From the NCBI GenBank assembly GCA_019459145.1, contig JAIBEK010000027.1:147008-211007 (forward strand): a stretch of DNA of 64,000 nt. Reading direction: 5' to 3'. The notes beneath the pieces are model-generated. The model made no database searches, had not been told where the DNA came from, and saw only the letters and a list, made by a program, of their open reading frames with translations. Source of the DNA: Arenimonas sp. (lineage in GTDB: Bacteria > Pseudomonadota > Alphaproteobacteria > Rhizobiales > Rhizobiaceae). Both the position numbers and the translations under genes were made by a program. This document shows positions 45,160-54,380 of this stretch, one piece after another. Each line of letters begins with the position of its first letter. Position 1 is the stretch's first letter.

Positions 45160-45937
45160 CTGGGTCGTCGCAACGATGAGCACGGCGATCGCACTGATGC
45201 TGCCTGTTGCCTCCGCCCACGCGGGATCTGCAACCGGCGCTGCCACCGAATGGACGCAGCTCGCCAACAATGCGCAGCTCATCGACCTCCTTAGAAGCTC
45301 CGGCCAGCAGGTTGATAATCAGCTGACCCAAATCACCCAATTGGCGGAGCAGATACAGAACCAGCTGAAGATCTACAAGAACATGCTGCAAAACACTGCG
45401 CAGCTCCCAAACCACATCTGGGGACAGGTCGAGGGTGACCTCAACCGTCTGCGGAGTATCGTCGACCAGGGGCAAAGCATATCGTTTTCGATGGGCAATG
45501 CCGACGACGTCCTTCAGCAGCGGTTCAAAAGCTATGCGGACCTGAAAACCAACCTGCCCAACTCCGAATCCTTCGCGAACACCTACCAATCCTGGTCGGA
45601 TACGAACCGGGATACGATCGGTAGCACGCTGAAGGCCGCGAGCCTGACGGCAGACCAGTTCGACACGGAAGAAGGCACCATAAGCTCGCTTCGATCCATG
45701 TCGGAGTCGGCCGACGGCCAGATGAAGGCTCTTCAAGTCGGGCACCAGATCGCAGCACAGCAGGTCTCCCAGATGCAGAAGCTCCGCGGCCTGGTCTCCC
45801 AGCAGATGACGATGATGGGGACCTGGCTCCAGACTAAGCAGACTGACAAGGATCTCGCCCAGGCCCGGCGAGAGAAATTCTTCAACGCCGACGTTTCCAC
45901 GATCCCGAGCGGCCAGAAGATGGAGCCACGCTGGTGA
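45131..45937 (+). CDS. trbJ: TrbJ, VirB5-type protein
   Basis: The 268-residue exported protein has a signal peptide (NWVVATMSTAIALMLPVASAHA) and a Q-rich coiled-coil body (QLTQITQLAEQIQNQLKIYKNML). The C-terminus REKFFN...GQKMEPRW resembles that of TrbK. It is a likely minor pilus component. The ATG at 45131 follows GGAG and gives the signal peptide. Confidence 0.93.
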   Translation: MQRRYSTSNNWVVATMSTAIALMLPVASAHAGSATGAATEWTQLANNAQLIDLLRSSGQQVDNQLTQITQLAEQIQNQLKIYKNMLQNTAQLPNHIWGQVEGDLNRLRSIVDQGQSISFSMGNADDVLQQRFKSYADLKTNLPNSESFANTYQSWSDTNRDTIGSTLKAASLTADQFDTEEGTISSLRSMSESADGQMKALQVGHQIAAQQVSQMQKLRGLVSQQMTMMGTWLQTKQTDKDLAQARREKFFNADVSTIPSGQKMEPRW

Positions 45938-46137
45938 GCCGCCCGGTCCTGATCGTCTCGGTGCTGGCCTTGGTGGCTGCGGCGGCTTCCGGCGCCACTT
46001 TCTATCTCGTCCAGGCAGACGCCGCGGCACCACCCGACATGAGCGAAGAGCAACGCATTAGTCGTGAGAAGTTCTTCGGCACAGCCGAAGAGCTGCCCTC
46101 GATCGAGAAAGGCCAGGAGATGCGCCCGCGATGGTGA
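45934..46137 (+). CDS. trbK: TrbK, entry-exclusion-type protein
   Basis: This small 67-residue protein starts with GTG and has one N-terminal hydrophobic segment (VLIVSVLALVAAAASGATFYLV). A tail REKFFG...GQEMRPRW follows. TrbK proteins hinder entry of a second related plasmid. No lipobox cysteine is seen. It overlaps trbJ by 4 bp and trbL by 7 bp. Confidence 0.88.
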   Translation: MSRPVLIVSVLALVAAAASGATFYLVQADAAAPPDMSEEQRISREKFFGTAEELPSIEKGQEMRPRW

Positions 46138-47309
46138 AGCCATATCTTGAACGGGCGCTTGCAGTCGCAGGTATAACTTGCCTTCTCCTTGCCACTCCTG
46201 CCCTCGCTCAGCAGGGACAGGTCCTGACAGAGCTTGAGAACCAGGTTTCTGCTGCTGCGAAGGGGTGGGAGACCACCATCATGGACGCGGCGAGGTCGCT
46301 TTTCTGGATTCTCGCCGGGATCGAGGTCGGCATTGCCGCCGTCTGGCTTGCCATACAGACCGCATCCCTTGAGAGCTGGTTCGCCGAACTCGTCCGTCGC
46401 ATCATGTTCATCGGATTCTTCGCGTTCGTACTCGCCCAAGGTCCAACCCTTGCAAAGGACATCGTCAACAGTCTCTACCAGATCGGTGCGGGCGGCGGCT
46501 CCGCTTCACCGGCTGAGGTGTTCGACGCCGGTATCCGGGTCGCATCGCAGATGTCCGAGCAGGCCAAGTTTGGCGTATTCGAAGACAACGCGCTTGCGAT
46601 CGCCGCCGTCCTTGGCATGGGCGTCGTCGTCATATGCTTCTCGCTGGTGGCGGCGATCTTCGTCGCGGTGATGGTCGAGATGTATGTCGGCCTCCTGGCC
46701 GGCATGATCATGCTCGGGCTTGGTGGCTCATCGTTCACGAAGGACTTTGCCGTCAGATATCTGATCTACGCCTTCGGCGTCGGCATGAAGCTCATGGCAC
46801 TGGTCATGATTGCGAAGATCGGATCAGAAGTCCTTCTCGGCCTGGCACAAGCACCGACGGCCGAGTCCGATCAGTTCATCACCACACTGGCGATCGCCGG
46901 CATATCTGTCGTCGTGTTCATCATCGCCATGTACGTCCCCACCATCCTCCAGGGCGTTGTTCAGGGCGCGTCTGTCTCTGGCGGCATGGAAGCCATGCGC
47001 CATGGCGGGCAGGCCACATCATTCACGCTCGGAGCAGCATCCCTCGCTACGGGCGCCATCGGAGCGGGTGCCGCTGCAGCTCAATCCGCACGCGCTGCTG
47101 GTTCCTCTATGGCGGGCTCAGCACTTCGCGGCATGGGTGCCGGGATCGGCTCGGCCGGAAAAGCAGCCAGCTCGGCGGCCAAGGAAAAAGCCATTGGTTC
47201 GCCCGGAGCCTATGCCGGTTCGATCATGGGACTCGCCAACGCCAAACTCGATCAGGGCCGCACTGGACATAGCGGCCCCAGACCACCTCCCGAACGAAAC
47301 GACAATTAA
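46131..47309 (+). CDS. trbL: TrbL, VirB6-type polytopic channel protein
   Basis: The 392-residue protein has a signal-like N-terminus, about six membrane segments between residues 30 and 270, and a hydrophilic Ala/Gly-rich tail (SARAAGSSMAGSALRGMGAGIG). It is an inner-membrane channel component. The tail has low complexity, as usual for the family. Confidence 0.94.
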   Translation: MVKPYLERALAVAGITCLLLATPALAQQGQVLTELENQVSAAAKGWETTIMDAARSLFWILAGIEVGIAAVWLAIQTASLESWFAELVRRIMFIGFFAFVLAQGPTLAKDIVNSLYQIGAGGGSASPAEVFDAGIRVASQMSEQAKFGVFEDNALAIAAVLGMGVVVICFSLVAAIFVAVMVEMYVGLLAGMIMLGLGGSSFTKDFAVRYLIYAFGVGMKLMALVMIAKIGSEVLLGLAQAPTAESDQFITTLAIAGISVVVFIIAMYVPTILQGVVQGASVSGGMEAMRHGGQATSFTLGAASLATGAIGAGAAAAQSARAAGSSMAGSALRGMGAGIGSAGKAASSAAKEKAIGSPGAYAGSIMGLANAKLDQGRTGHSGPRPPPERNDN

Positions 47310-47330
47310 TCATCAGGAAGGCAAAAAGCG

Positions 47331-47993
47331 ATGGCAGCAAACCGGCCGCCCGACAGCCCTTACCTTGCCGCGCGGCAGGAGTGGACAGAACGATATGGCT
47401 CCTATGTCCAAGCCGCGCGCGCATGGCGGATCGTCGGCATTCTCGGACTGTCGATGGCCGTGATCGGCTTCACCTATGCCATGTATCTCAGCACGCAGGT
47501 CAAGCTCGTGCCTTACATCGTCGAGGTCGACAAACTCGGCACCTCGGTGACGGCGGGCTTCCCGCAGCAGATCGAGTATGCGGATGCCCGCGTCGTTCGC
47601 GCGACACTCGGCAATTTTGTCACGAGCTTGAAGTCGATCACGCCGGATGCAGTGGTGCAGAAGCAATACATCGATCGGACCTACGCGCTGCTGAGAACCT
47701 CAGATCCATCGACCCAGAAGATCAATGCCTGGTTTCGTGGAAACTCGCCATTCGAAAAGGCAAAGACATCGACGGTCGCCATCGAGGTCAACAATATCGT
47801 CGCGCTCTCCAACCAGACCTACCAGATCGACTGGACTGAATATGAGCGCGACCGAAAGGGCAAGGAGATCGGCACCAGGCGGTTTCGCGGGATAGCGACT
47901 GTCGCGATGACCGCGCCACAGGACGAGGCGATCATCCGCCTCAACCCGATCGGTCTCTATGTCCAGGACTTCGAGTGGACCGCACAGCTTTAA
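47331..47993 (+). CDS. trbF: TrbF, VirB8-type protein
   Basis: The 220-residue bitopic protein begins [24 protein letters not shown]. One membrane helix (about residues 35-55) precedes a periplasmic VirB8-like domain ([16 protein letters not shown]... [16 protein letters not shown]). It is a scaffold of the inner-membrane complex. It is followed by trbG 17 bp downstream. Confidence 0.95.
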   Translation: MAANRPPDSPYLAARQEWTERYGSYVQAARAWRIVGILGLSMAVIGFTYAMYLSTQVKLVPYIVEVDKLGTSVTAGFPQQIEYADARVVRATLGNFVTSLKSITPDAVVQKQYIDRTYALLRTSDPSTQKINAWFRGNSPFEKAKTSTVAIEVNNIVALSNQTYQIDWTEYERDRKGKEIGTRRFRGIATVAMTAPQDEAIIRLNPIGLYVQDFEWTAQL

Positions 47994-48010
47994 GGGTAGG
48001 GGAAATTCAA

Positions 48011-48823
48011 ATGCACAGAACAGGATTGATCGCGGCCGCCGGCTGCATGGCCGGAATCGTCCTTGCAGATTGCGCTCTCGCGCAGAGCATGACCTCAAAT
48101 GAGGTGAAAGGCACCAACATCTCGCGGAAGTGGCGGGGAACATCAGGTCTGGTCACGACCGGACCTGATGGAAAGGTCATTTTCCTGTTCGGCGAGACCC
48201 AGCCCTCTGTTGTGTGCTCGCCGCTTCAAGTCTGCGATATCGAGCTGCAAAGCGGTGAAATCGTCCGAGATGTGCTTGTCGGTGACACCGTCCGTTGGAA
48301 GGTCGAACCGGCGACTTCGGGCGCGACCGGCGGGCAGGCAATCCACCTGATAGTCAAACCCTCCGAGGCCGGCCTTGTGACGTCGATGGTCGTCACAACC
48401 TCTCGTCGGACCTATCATATCCAGCTCAAATCCCATCCCAGCCAGTATATGGCCAGGATTGGCTTCGAGTATCCGGAGGATGTGTCGACCAAGCTGGCGG
48501 ATATCAATGCCCGGCTCGAGACCGGCGGCATTCCGGGGAGCGCTCCCGAGAAGCTGAACTTCTCGTATTCGGTCAGTGGCGGTGCGTCGTGGCGACCAAA
48601 GCGCGTCTATTCCGACGGCGCCAAGACCTATATTCAGTTTCCTCGGTCTATCTCGGGGCAGGACGCCCCAGTGCTGTTCGTCGTCAGCGGCGGCCAGAAC
48701 CGCATCGTCAACTATCGCATGAAGAACGACATGATGATCGTCGACTACGCCATCGAAAAGGCCGTGCTTGTGTCCGGGGTCGGCTGGCGCCAGCAGAAAA
48801 TCACGATCCGGCGGGGAGGGTGA
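48011..48823 (+). CDS. trbG: TrbG, VirB9/CagX-type protein
   Basis: The 270-residue periplasmic protein has a signal peptide ([20 protein letters not shown]). The CagX-like C-terminal beta-rich domain contains [26 protein letters not shown]. It forms the outer-membrane core with TrbH and TrbI. The ATG at 48011 is chosen for the signal peptide. Confidence 0.95.
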   Translation: MHRTGLIAAAGCMAGIVLADCALAQSMTSNEVKGTNISRKWRGTSGLVTTGPDGKVIFLFGETQPSVVCSPLQVCDIELQSGEIVRDVLVGDTVRWKVEPATSGATGGQAIHLIVKPSEAGLVTSMVVTTSRRTYHIQLKSHPSQYMARIGFEYPEDVSTKLADINARLETGGIPGSAPEKLNFSYSVSGGASWRPKRVYSDGAKTYIQFPRSISGQDAPVLFVVSGGQNRIVNYRMKNDMMIVDYAIEKAVLVSGVGWRQQKITIRRGG

Positions 48824-48826
48824 CCG

Positions 48827-49264
48827 ATGAGGAAGACCATCGCTGCCATCATCATCACCTCAGTTCTTTCCGGTTGCCAGACTGCGGATGAGACGCTGAC
48901 TACCAGTTCCGCCTCGATTGCAGTCACCGGCGCCACCGCCAGCGCGATCGCCGGCGACATGGCAAGCCGCCTCGCTGAACAGGTTGGGACAGCCGGCACC
49001 ACAACCTTCAAGATGGACAAGGACACGTCCGAATACGCCGCCGCCCTTGAGGCGGCACTGAAGGGATGGGGATACACGGTCATTGCCGATGGGAAAGTCG
49101 GCAAAGATCAAAAACCAGTCGAGGTCGCATGGTCGATCGACAGTTACGATGGACAGGTTCTGGCGAGGGTCAGTACGCCAGCCATTGCGCTCGGACGTGC
49201 CTACACCGCGACGTCTGCGGGCGCGACACCGGCCAGCCCGCTCTCGATCATGCAGCGTAACTGA
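48827..49264 (+). CDS. trbH: TrbH lipoprotein (VirB7-like role)
   Basis: The 145-residue protein has a lipoprotein signal, lipobox LSGC, at residues 15-18 after a short hydrophobic helix. It lies between trbG and trbI and is thought to anchor the core complex in the outer membrane. Confidence 0.93.
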   Translation: MRKTIAAIIITSVLSGCQTADETLTTSSASIAVTGATASAIAGDMASRLAEQVGTAGTTTFKMDKDTSEYAAALEAALKGWGYTVIADGKVGKDQKPVEVAWSIDSYDGQVLARVSTPAIALGRAYTATSAGATPASPLSIMQRN

Positions 49265-49278
49265 GGGGAGGGGAGAAC

Positions 49279-50577
49279 ATGGTTCAATCGCTCCAGCTCG
49301 GCTCGACGGGCAATGCCGACGATCAACAGAGTATGCGGCGGCTCAATCGTCTGCCGATCATCGTCGCGATTGTTATCATCGTGCTGTTCTTCGGCGTCGT
49401 CATTGTTGGCCTATCTTGGCGCGGTCTCTCGTTTAACCGGGGGTATGAATTCGATTCCAGTTCCAATTCGCCGGCGACCACATTTGGCGATCAGCTCAAG
49501 CGCGGCGTGTCTGACGGGATCATAGGCGAGCCAGAGAAGCGCGAGGTGTTTCAGCCGACACCAGTCGTTGTCGAACGCGAGCCGGTGAGGGAGCAAGTCG
49601 TCGAGCGTCAGAGCGAGGTCCGGACGGAACGGCGATCGCAACTCGAGCCGGAAGCGGAGTGGAAGGCCCGACTGAAGCGGGAACAGGACGAGCAGATCCT
49701 TCGGGAGGCGCAGCGTCAGAGGATGGCCAGCCTGCAGGCACGAGCGACCGCGCTCGATTCACCGCTGAAGGTGGATGTGTCGGACGTTCAAAAGGATTCA
49801 GCTGACAGCAGAACCGACGCCAGCCAGCCGCTAAATGCCGCCACGAACAGTGCGTCCGATCTTTACAGCATTGCGATGAAATCCGGTTTGCTCGGGCAGA
49901 ACGTCGATCAAAATGGCCAGACCGCGAAGGAGGACTTCTTCAACCAGGACATCAAGGATCTTGGCTATCTGCCGAACCAGGTGGTCTCGCAGCTCTCCCC
50001 CTACGAGTTGAAGCGAGGATCCGTTATTCCGGCGACTATGATTACGGGCTTGAATTCTGACCTGCCGGGCAGGATCTCGGCACAAGTCAGCCAGAACATC
50101 TATGACAGTGCCACCGGCTATCGGCTGCTGATCCCCCAGGGTGCAAAGCTGTTGGGCCGTTACGATTCGAAGGTGTCGTTTGGCCAGGCGCGTGTGTTGG
50201 TCGTCTGGACCGACATTATCTTTCCGAACGGCTCGACACTGCAGATCGGCGGCATGTCCGGAACGGATGCCGAGGGTTACGGCGGTTTCAAGGACAAGGT
50301 CGATCGTCATATCTTGCGCACGTTCGGATCGGCAGCACTCGTCGCCATCATCGGGACGGGTATCGATATATCGATGCCCGAGAGCTCCACGCTCGCTACG
50401 CAGGACACGGCTTCAGACGCCGCTCGCCGGAATTTTGCCGAGAGCTTCGGCAGGGTGGCAGAGCAAACCATCTCGAAAAATCTGAATGTCCAGCCTACGA
50501 TCAGGATCCGACCAGGGTACAAATTCAACGTCCTGGTGGATCAGGACATCACCTTTCCAAGCGGGTATCGGAACTAA
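49279..50577 (+). CDS. trbI: TrbI, VirB10-type protein
   Basis: The 432-residue protein has a cytoplasmic N-terminus, one membrane helix (IIVAIVIIVLFFGVVIVGL near residues 30-50), a charged periplasmic linker (REPVREQVVERQSEVRTERR) and a C-terminal VirB10 beta-barrel (GSVIPATMITGLNSDLPG, RLLIPQGAKLLGRYDS). It spans both membranes and closes the trb operon. Confidence 0.96.
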   Translation: MVQSLQLGSTGNADDQQSMRRLNRLPIIVAIVIIVLFFGVVIVGLSWRGLSFNRGYEFDSSSNSPATTFGDQLKRGVSDGIIGEPEKREVFQPTPVVVEREPVREQVVERQSEVRTERRSQLEPEAEWKARLKREQDEQILREAQRQRMASLQARATALDSPLKVDVSDVQKDSADSRTDASQPLNAATNSASDLYSIAMKSGLLGQNVDQNGQTAKEDFFNQDIKDLGYLPNQVVSQLSPYELKRGSVIPATMITGLNSDLPGRISAQVSQNIYDSATGYRLLIPQGAKLLGRYDSKVSFGQARVLVVWTDIIFPNGSTLQIGGMSGTDAEGYGGFKDKVDRHILRTFGSAALVAIIGTGIDISMPESSTLATQDTASDAARRNFAESFGRVAEQTISKNLNVQPTIRIRPGYKFNVLVDQDITFPSGYRN

Positions 50578-50700
50578 AAGGACACTCCTGGCTCGCCAAG
50601 ACCTGAGCACAGAGATTATTGAACCGATACGGCTCAGTACAGTCTTGCGTGGCCGCTGACGCTGCACCAGGCAAAACCTCATAAGCCCGATAAATCCACT

Positions 50701-51954
50701 TCACATCGACCACAGGATTGAGAGGGGCGCAGCCTGCAGGCGTTCGGCGAATGGCGTGATGCGGTCATGATCATGCAGGACGAGGCCCCGCACGAAACGG
50801 TCACCGACGGCTGCCTGCAATTGACGTAACCCGCGAAAATCATCGGTCTTGACGGTCGCAGACGCCTTCACTTCAATACCGATGATCCGACCACGCCGAT
50901 CCTCGATTACGACATCGACCTCATCCAGATCCTTCGTTCTATAGTGTGAAAACGATACGCGCCTCTCGGACCACGATGCCAGCTTCATAAGCTCAGATAC
51001 AACGAAGCTCTCCAGCAGGGCGCCAAAGCGGGTCTTGTCGTCGGTTAGCCTGGCCAGTTCGTCTTCGCGCAAGGCCGCCAGAAGTCCTGTATCGATGAAA
51101 TGGAGCTTTGGCGTTTTGACAAGCCGGCTGAGCCGGTTGTTCGACCATGGCGCCAGGGTTTTGATAAGGAATAGCCGCTCCAGGATGGCTATGTATTTCT
51201 GAGCGGTGACCCCGGACAGTCCCAGCGCCGAACCGAAGCTGCTATTGTTGATCAATTGCCCAGCATGCTCCGCGAGGATGTTCAGGAGGCGCGGCAAACG
51301 ATCGAGCTGATCAATGTTGGCAATGTCGCGCACGTCGCGATCCAGGATCAGACTCACATAGTCTTCGAGCCATGAGACGCGCCGGGCCGACGTGGTTCGC
51401 CTCAAGGCTTCAGGATAGCCGCCAGCCAGCACCATGCTCATCAGGTCCTTGCCCAGAACAACCTCACCATCAATGGCTGGTTCGTCTCCTGCAAACAATC
51501 GATCGAGCATGAGGCCCGGACCTGAACGGATTTCGGCCTGGGAAAAGGGAAGAAGCGGGATGACTGCCATACGGCCGGCGAGCGAGTCCGCAATAGCGGG
51601 GATGGTAGCGAGATTGGCGGAGCCCGTTAGCAGAAACCGTCCCGGCTCCTGATCGTCATCCACGCTTGCCTTGATCGCAAGCATCAGATCAGGGGCTCTT
51701 TGGACCTCATCGATAACCGCCCGCTGGATCCCTCGTATAAATCCTGTGGGGTCGGTTCTGGCGGCATTCAAAGTACCCGCATCGTCCAATGTGAGATACG
51801 GTCGATCCCTACCCGAGAACATGCGCGCGAGCGTCGTCTTCCCAGCCTGCCGAGGCCCGGATATCAAGACGACACGGGTATCGGCCAGTGCTGCCTCCAC
51901 GAGAGGCAACGCTTTGCGATCGACAAGGGGCTTCGAATCTGAATGTTCAGACAT
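50701..51954 (-). CDS. AAA_14/DUF4143 ATPase
   Basis: The 417-residue protein has Walker A SGPRQAGKTTLAR near residue 36 and Walker B AVIDEVQRAPDLM near 80. A DUF4143 C-terminal domain with a PD-(D/E)XK-like strand follows (DLDEVDVVIEDRRGRIIGIEVKAS). Such proteins are frequent in accessory DNA, sometimes as antitoxin-like or defence-linked ATPases; their function is poorly known. It lies between trbI and traH, where related quorum-regulated plasmids carry traR and traM. It stands alone on the minus strand. Confidence 0.88.
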   Translation of the reverse strand: MSEHSDSKPLVDRKALPLVEAALADTRVVLISGPRQAGKTTLARMFSGRDRPYLTLDDAGTLNAARTDPTGFIRGIQRAVIDEVQRAPDLMLAIKASVDDDQEPGRFLLTGSANLATIPAIADSLAGRMAVIPLLPFSQAEIRSGPGLMLDRLFAGDEPAIDGEVVLGKDLMSMVLAGGYPEALRRTTSARRVSWLEDYVSLILDRDVRDIANIDQLDRLPRLLNILAEHAGQLINNSSFGSALGLSGVTAQKYIAILERLFLIKTLAPWSNNRLSRLVKTPKLHFIDTGLLAALREDELARLTDDKTRFGALLESFVVSELMKLASWSERRVSFSHYRTKDLDEVDVVIEDRRGRIIGIEVKASATVKTDDFRGLRQLQAAVGDRFVRGLVLHDHDRITPFAERLQAAPLSILWSM

Positions 51955-52040
51955 GCGTCCATTCTTAACTCAATCGCCGTCTGTTTTAAAGCGTAATTCC
52001 GTCCATTTTTAATTTACGAAACGTCCAATCTTGAGCGTCG

Positions 52041-52649
52041 TCACTTTCCGCCTCCGATCCTTGTGAGATCAATACGGATACCGGCGTTGTCGGGTCTGGC
52101 TGGGTCCTCCTCAGGCGTCAAAGAGGCCGCGTCTTTTCTGTCTTGGTCGCCATCGTCTGCCTCCACCACTGATCGTTGCTCGACCCCGCCACCCGGATTC
52201 CGAGCATGAAACACACTCTGCCCCTCGAACTTGCCGGTCTGCCAGGCGTGCACCACGTCATCGAACAATTGCGGGAAGACCTCTTCGCTCGTCGGATTTC
52301 CGTACCATTTCGCAACGATGCGCAGGATCTTGGCGAACATCGCTGTGCCCATCCGCAGGTTGGCGCAGGGGTCGACGAGATCGGCCTTCAGTTCCGACGC
52401 GTCCTCCAGGCCGAGACCCGCCGGGATCTGGGTGAGACCGACCCGCACGGCCGAGCCACGAATGTTCTCGCGGACAATCTCAATCGCTTCCTCAGGCGTT
52501 TTCGGTTTGGCAACGAGGATCAGACGGCCGCCGGACTTTACCGTAATTGCAAACGGGTTATCCGAGCCGACCGCCTGTACGAACTGTTCGACGATGGGCG
52601 GCCTCAACGATGGGTCGGCACATTCCTTGATCAACGCAGCATCCAGCAT
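52041..52649 (-). CDS. traH: TraH-type conjugation protein
   Basis: The 202-residue protein has the N-terminal MLDAALIKECADPSLRP and the segments FAITVKSGGRLILVAKPKTPEEA and VRVGLTQIPAGLG, as in Ti-plasmid TraH. The latter part recalls transglycosylase-type proteins. The C-terminus is acidic and low in complexity. The start at 52649 is the family start; an ATG six codons earlier is possible. It is the last gene of the traA-F-B-H operon. Confidence 0.9.
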   Translation of the reverse strand: MLDAALIKECADPSLRPPIVEQFVQAVGSDNPFAITVKSGGRLILVAKPKTPEEAIEIVRENIRGSAVRVGLTQIPAGLGLEDASELKADLVDPCANLRMGTAMFAKILRIVAKWYGNPTSEEVFPQLFDDVVHAWQTGKFEGQSVFHARNPGGGVEQRSVVEADDGDQDRKDAASLTPEEDPARPDNAGIRIDLTRIGGGK

Positions 52650-52663
52650 GCGAGCTCCATGTT

Positions 52664-53824
52664 TCAAATGTTGAATGAGATGACGAGAGCCAGATCGAAC
52701 AGGCGGGCCCAGGCCTCGCTACTTGCCTGTTGGATGTCGATGATCGACGTCCCCGCAGTCCACCAGCCATTTCCGACTGCGACGATGGCGTCGGGGCGGT
52801 GGATTGCCGATTGCAAGACCGGCCAGACGAGGAGCTGCTCGTAGCAGATCAGCGGCGCGACCTTCAAATCGCCGACATTGACCGCGGGGTTGGCGAAGAA
52901 ATGTGCCCGAGCGCCGCTTTCATCATCGATCCAAGCTCGCCATGGCTGCCACATCGAGCCGGGGACCGGCATTCGCTCCCGGTACAAGACGTCTTGCCCC
53001 TCAGCCGATATCTGAACGAGCACGTTGTCGTAGCCGCTGGCTTCGAGCACAGCCGCGCCGGCGATCACGGTAACACCGGTCCCTCTGAGACCCTTCTGCC
53101 AATGGCCGCCCACCGTAGGCGTCCAGAAGCCGAGAGCACTTTCCGGGAACACGATCGTCGTGCCGGGAGGGTGCTCGCGAGCAATTTCGATCAGCGCCTG
53201 TTGCCGCTCGAGGCCTGCTTCGCGTCCGAGGGAAGCGCCCATTTCGAGATCGACACCGATCCACGACGCAGGTAGAATTGGCAGTGTCCACTCAGCGGCG
53301 GACCAGAGCCATAGGCCTGTCATGGCCATGGTTGCAGCCGGCCTATAATGCGTCGTCATGACGACCAGGCCGGCTGCCATCGCTGCAAGGCCCCACCATC
53401 CCCAGCCAGGAAAAAGTACACCCGCGGCGGTGACCGGATGCGCCCATCCCATGATACCGAAGGGTGGGACGGCCATGGCAAGGCAAGCAGCCAGGTAGCG
53501 TAGCGGCCTTTGCCATCCCCCGTGGCTTGTCCAGAGCACTGAATGGACCGTCACGAATGCAGAGGAAGCGACCAGCCATAGCAGAAGACCCGGCCAGATA
53601 TCCGATGAATAGAAGTTGGCCACACCCTGTGGCAGTCCACGCGAAGCGGCAAGGAAATATCCGGCGGAGACCGCCGTCGCCTGCAGGCGCGTCCGCGCCA
53701 GGGACCAAAGCAGCGGATAGGAGACAGCTATCGGAAGAAGGTGCACATGACCGCTCCAACCGATCCATCCGGTGATCGCTGATAGTGCGACCAGCACGAC
53801 CGCACGGATTAGCTCACGGCGCAT
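52664..53824 (-). CDS. traB: TraB conjugation protein (nitrilase-like domain)
   Basis: The 386-residue protein has about seven N-terminal hydrophobic segments and a C-terminal carbon-nitrogen hydrolase-like domain. The latter shows VFPESALGFW (Glu) and APLICYEQL (Cys), similar in plan to apolipoprotein N-acyltransferase. The position of the usual catalytic Lys reads YRERMPVPG, so activity is doubtful. The start at 53824 (MRRELIR) is chosen because it overlaps traF by only 11 bp; the frame is open further upstream within traF. Confidence 0.9.
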   Translation of the reverse strand: MRRELIRAVVLVALSAITGWIGWSGHVHLLPIAVSYPLLWSLARTRLQATAVSAGYFLAASRGLPQGVANFYSSDIWPGLLLWLVASSAFVTVHSVLWTSHGGWQRPLRYLAACLAMAVPPFGIMGWAHPVTAAGVLFPGWGWWGLAAMAAGLVVMTTHYRPAATMAMTGLWLWSAAEWTLPILPASWIGVDLEMGASLGREAGLERQQALIEIAREHPPGTTIVFPESALGFWTPTVGGHWQKGLRGTGVTVIAGAAVLEASGYDNVLVQISAEGQDVLYRERMPVPGSMWQPWRAWIDDESGARAHFFANPAVNVGDLKVAPLICYEQLLVWPVLQSAIHRPDAIVAVGNGWWTAGTSIIDIQQASSEAWARLFDLALVISFNI

Positions 53825-54380
53825 AGATCCAAACCTCCCGCGCCAATCCGAGTATCCCATCCATCGGAAGAGGGCCAAAATACCGGCTATCGAACGCCCC
53901 CGGAAACTCGGAATGTAGAAAAACCGTGCCAGGCGGAACGACACCACCATCATGAGGCGCCATCTCGCGACCTTGGCCGTCCATCCGAGCAACACGCGAG
54001 CGAGGGAGCGGCTGACCATCGACACGCACATCGTCACCGATTTCGATGACTTGTCCGGACGTCGCCATAACGGTCTTGATCAGCGGCGCGACGCGGTCGG
54101 AGCAGAGCCCGAAGCGCAGATATCCACGTGCGCGGGCCTCACGCATCGCTTCGGAATTCGGTGGGCAGATAAAGACCAGATCGCCGACCATTATCGGCCG
54201 GTCCGGTTCAATGATCCGCCACAGACCTAGCGGCTCGCTTGGCGTGAGATTGATCCTGAATCCTGCGCCGCCAAGCAGCACGATAAGACCAAGTGAGAAC
54301 AGGCTGACGCTGCTGATCCGGTAGAGCCAGTCAAGACGGTTGAGGCGCCGGAGCATTCTTGTCAGATGGGGCATTTTCAT
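53814..54380 (-). CDS. traF: TraF conjugative signal peptidase
   Basis: The 188-residue S26-type peptidase has one N-terminal membrane helix (ISSVSLFSLGLIVLLGG). The catalytic Ser is in NLTPSEPLGLWRI near residue 48 and the Lys in PLIKTVMA near 102. In RP4 and Ti systems TraF matures and cyclises the TrbC pilin. It is coupled to traA by ATGA. Confidence 0.93.
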   Translation of the reverse strand: MKMPHLTRMLRRLNRLDWLYRISSVSLFSLGLIVLLGGAGFRINLTPSEPLGLWRIIEPDRPIMVGDLVFICPPNSEAMREARARGYLRFGLCSDRVAPLIKTVMATSGQVIEIGDDVRVDGQPLPRSRVARMDGQGREMAPHDGGVVPPGTVFLHSEFPGAFDSRYFGPLPMDGILGLAREVWIYAP

